Positions 4,388-5,344 of a stretch of DNA of 5,344 bases are shown piece by piece. The stretch is from Ktedonobacterales bacterium (GTDB lineage Bacteria; Chloroflexota; Ktedonobacteria; Ktedonobacterales; JACDGC01). The stretch is taken from positions 1-5,344 of the forward strand of contig JACDGC010000316.1 in the NCBI GenBank assembly GCA_013815535.1, written 5' to 3'. The position numbers and the translations under genes were made by a program. Position 1 is the stretch's first letter; every line of letters starts with the position of its first letter. The notes under the pieces were generated by a model. The model was not told the DNA's origin, did not search any database, and was given only the letters and a program-made list of their open reading frames with translations.

Positions 4388-5344
4388 ATGGCGTTTTCAC
4401 GAGCACCGCGCGACCTGTTGGCCGATAAGCGCGTTGTCACCATTGGGGGCGGCACGGGACCCTTCGCCGTGTTGTCGTCGCTGAAACAGACCCACTGTGA
4501 CATCACCGCCATCGTCAGCATGGCCGACAGCGGCGGCAGTTCGCGCCGATTGATGGATGAATTCGGCCAACTACCCTTTGGCGATCTGCGACAGGCGCTC
4601 GTTGCCCTGTCGCGCAACGGCGTCCTCTGGCGCGATGTCTTTACCTATCGCTTCCGTGCGCCGCAAGAACGCGACGCCCTCAGTGGCGTCAGCGGGCATA
4701 GCCTGGGCAACCTCATCATTTCGGCGCTGCAAGATATCAACAATGGTGATCTGCTCGCGGCCATCCAAGACGCCCAAGAACTGCTGGAAACTGCTGGCAA
4801 TGTGCTGCCCGTAACGACCGACCACACCACCCTGTGCGCCGAACTCGCGGATGGCACGACCATCCAAGGTGAGACGAATATCGATCTGCGCGGCGAAGCC
4901 ACGAATGATCCCTTACCCGCGATCCGGCGCGTCTATCTGGATCACCCCACCCTGCCCTGCCACCAGGCGCTGCGAGCCATCCGCCGCGCGGATGTCATCA
5001 TCATCGGCCCTGGTGATCTATACACCAGCATCGTGCCCAACCTGCTGATCGAGGGCGTCGCGCGCGCCATCCGCGAATCCGAAGCCGAGAAAGTCTATGT
5101 GTGCAACCTGATGACCAAGCACGGCGAGACGGATGGCTATGCGGCCTCGAATTTCGTCAACATCATCCATCACTATCTTGGTGGACGGGTCGACCGCGTC
5201 ATCATGCATGACGGCACCTTCCCAGAGTCGCTGGTGCAGTCCTACGCCGCGCAGGGCCAACACCCGGTGCAGCCCGACGCCGCCACAGTGGAAGGCATCG
5301 TCCCCGAAGTCGTCGTGGAACGCCTGACGGCTCCGAATGTCGAT
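4388..5344 (+). CDS. yvcK: YvcK/CofD-like protein (gluconeogenesis factor family), 3' end cut by window
   Basis: The frame is open from ATG 4388 to the window edge, giving 319 residues; the C-terminus is missing. It belongs to the UPF0052/CofD-like family, a Rossmann-type fold. Bacillus YvcK binds UDP-sugars and is needed for normal cell shape and growth on gluconeogenic carbon sources, acting on cell-wall synthesis. Motifs seen are VVTIGGGTG (16-24), SMADSGGSS (44-52), LPFGDLRQALVALS (62-75), GHSLGNLI (103-110), LPVT (140-143), ADVIIIGPGDLYTSIVPNLL (191-210) and YVCNLMTKHGETDGY (227-241). Three family motifs vary: DDGGS is DSGGS, PPGD is PFGD and GPGS is GPGD. Usual partners rapZ and whiA are not visible upstream, where the divergent neighbour is a cell-wall enzyme. 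Family assignment is secure; physiological role is inferred. Confidence 0.9.
   Translation, partial: MAFSRAPRDLLADKRVVTIGGGTGPFAVLSSLKQTHCDITAIVSMADSGGSSRRLMDEFGQLPFGDLRQALVALSRNGVLWRDVFTYRFRAPQERDALSGVSGHSLGNLIISALQDINNGDLLAAIQDAQELLETAGNVLPVTTDHTTLCAELADGTTIQGETNIDLRGEATNDPLPAIRRVYLDHPTLPCHQALRAIRRADVIIIGPGDLYTSIVPNLLIEGVARAIRESEAEKVYVCNLMTKHGETDGYAASNFVNIIHHYLGGRVDRVIMHDGTFPESLVQSYAAQGQHPVQPDAATVEGIVPEVVVERLTAPNVD

Noticed and set aside
4207..4617. Extension of the transglycosylase-like gene upstream on the minus strand
   Set aside because: The frame stays open, but the extra part overlaps the yvcK-like start and both promoters, has no family features, and the Shine-Dalgarno site and promoter fit ATG 4206.
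4571..5263. Minus-strand frames opposite the YvcK-like gene
   Set aside because: They have no family resemblance, while the plus strand carries conserved motifs along its whole length.
1..5344. Antibiotic-resistance or defence island reading of the window
   Set aside because: The kinase-like gene shows only general APH features, the DinD and DUF7002-like genes lack known defence partners, and two of the six genes are ordinary core genes.

Overview
The window is a 5.3 kb piece of bacterial chromosome, probably from a Chloroflexota-like organism. That placement is an inference from the style of the L1 protein, the YvcK/CofD-like protein and the short C-terminal lysozyme-like domain ending in a Trp-Glu-Cys motif; the sequence alone does not prove it. 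Hand counts give about 65% GC in the ribosomal protein gene and about 50% in the first gene, so the left end differs in composition from the rest. I see no tRNA, rRNA, CRISPR array or insertion sequence.

Layout, left to right. (1) Positions 1-869: a DinD-family (DNA-damage-inducible protein D) gene whose 5' end is broken. The family's N-terminal residues continue upstream of the only usable start but are split between two frames with stops, and a perfect 12-bp inverted repeat lies inside the coding region. (2) Positions 870-1800: a free-standing rplA (ribosomal protein L1) with its own candidate promoter, a leader with two small hairpins, a strong Shine-Dalgarno site and a 30-bp palindromic terminator. 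The usual neighbours rplK and rplJ are absent. (3) Positions 1801-3397: a divergent pair, a DUF7002-like protein of unknown function on the minus strand and an aminoglycoside-phosphotransferase-like small-molecule kinase on the plus strand. (4) Positions 3457-5344: a second divergent pair, a membrane-anchored lytic-transglycosylase-like protein on the minus strand and a YvcK/CofD-like protein on the plus strand. The latter is cut by the window end. Their promoters lie about 45 bases apart and are the best promoter matches in the window.

Most genes appear to be single transcription units arranged convergently or divergently, not one operon. The only pairing with a plausible functional link is the cell-wall enzyme with YvcK, because YvcK of Bacillus affects peptidoglycan synthesis. 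The best candidates for something undescribed are the DinD gene with its broken 5' end and internal palindrome, the isolated rplA with its structured leader, and the DUF7002-like protein with a faint ADP-ribosyltransferase-like N-terminus beside a kinase-fold gene. None of these amounts to a demonstrated new system.
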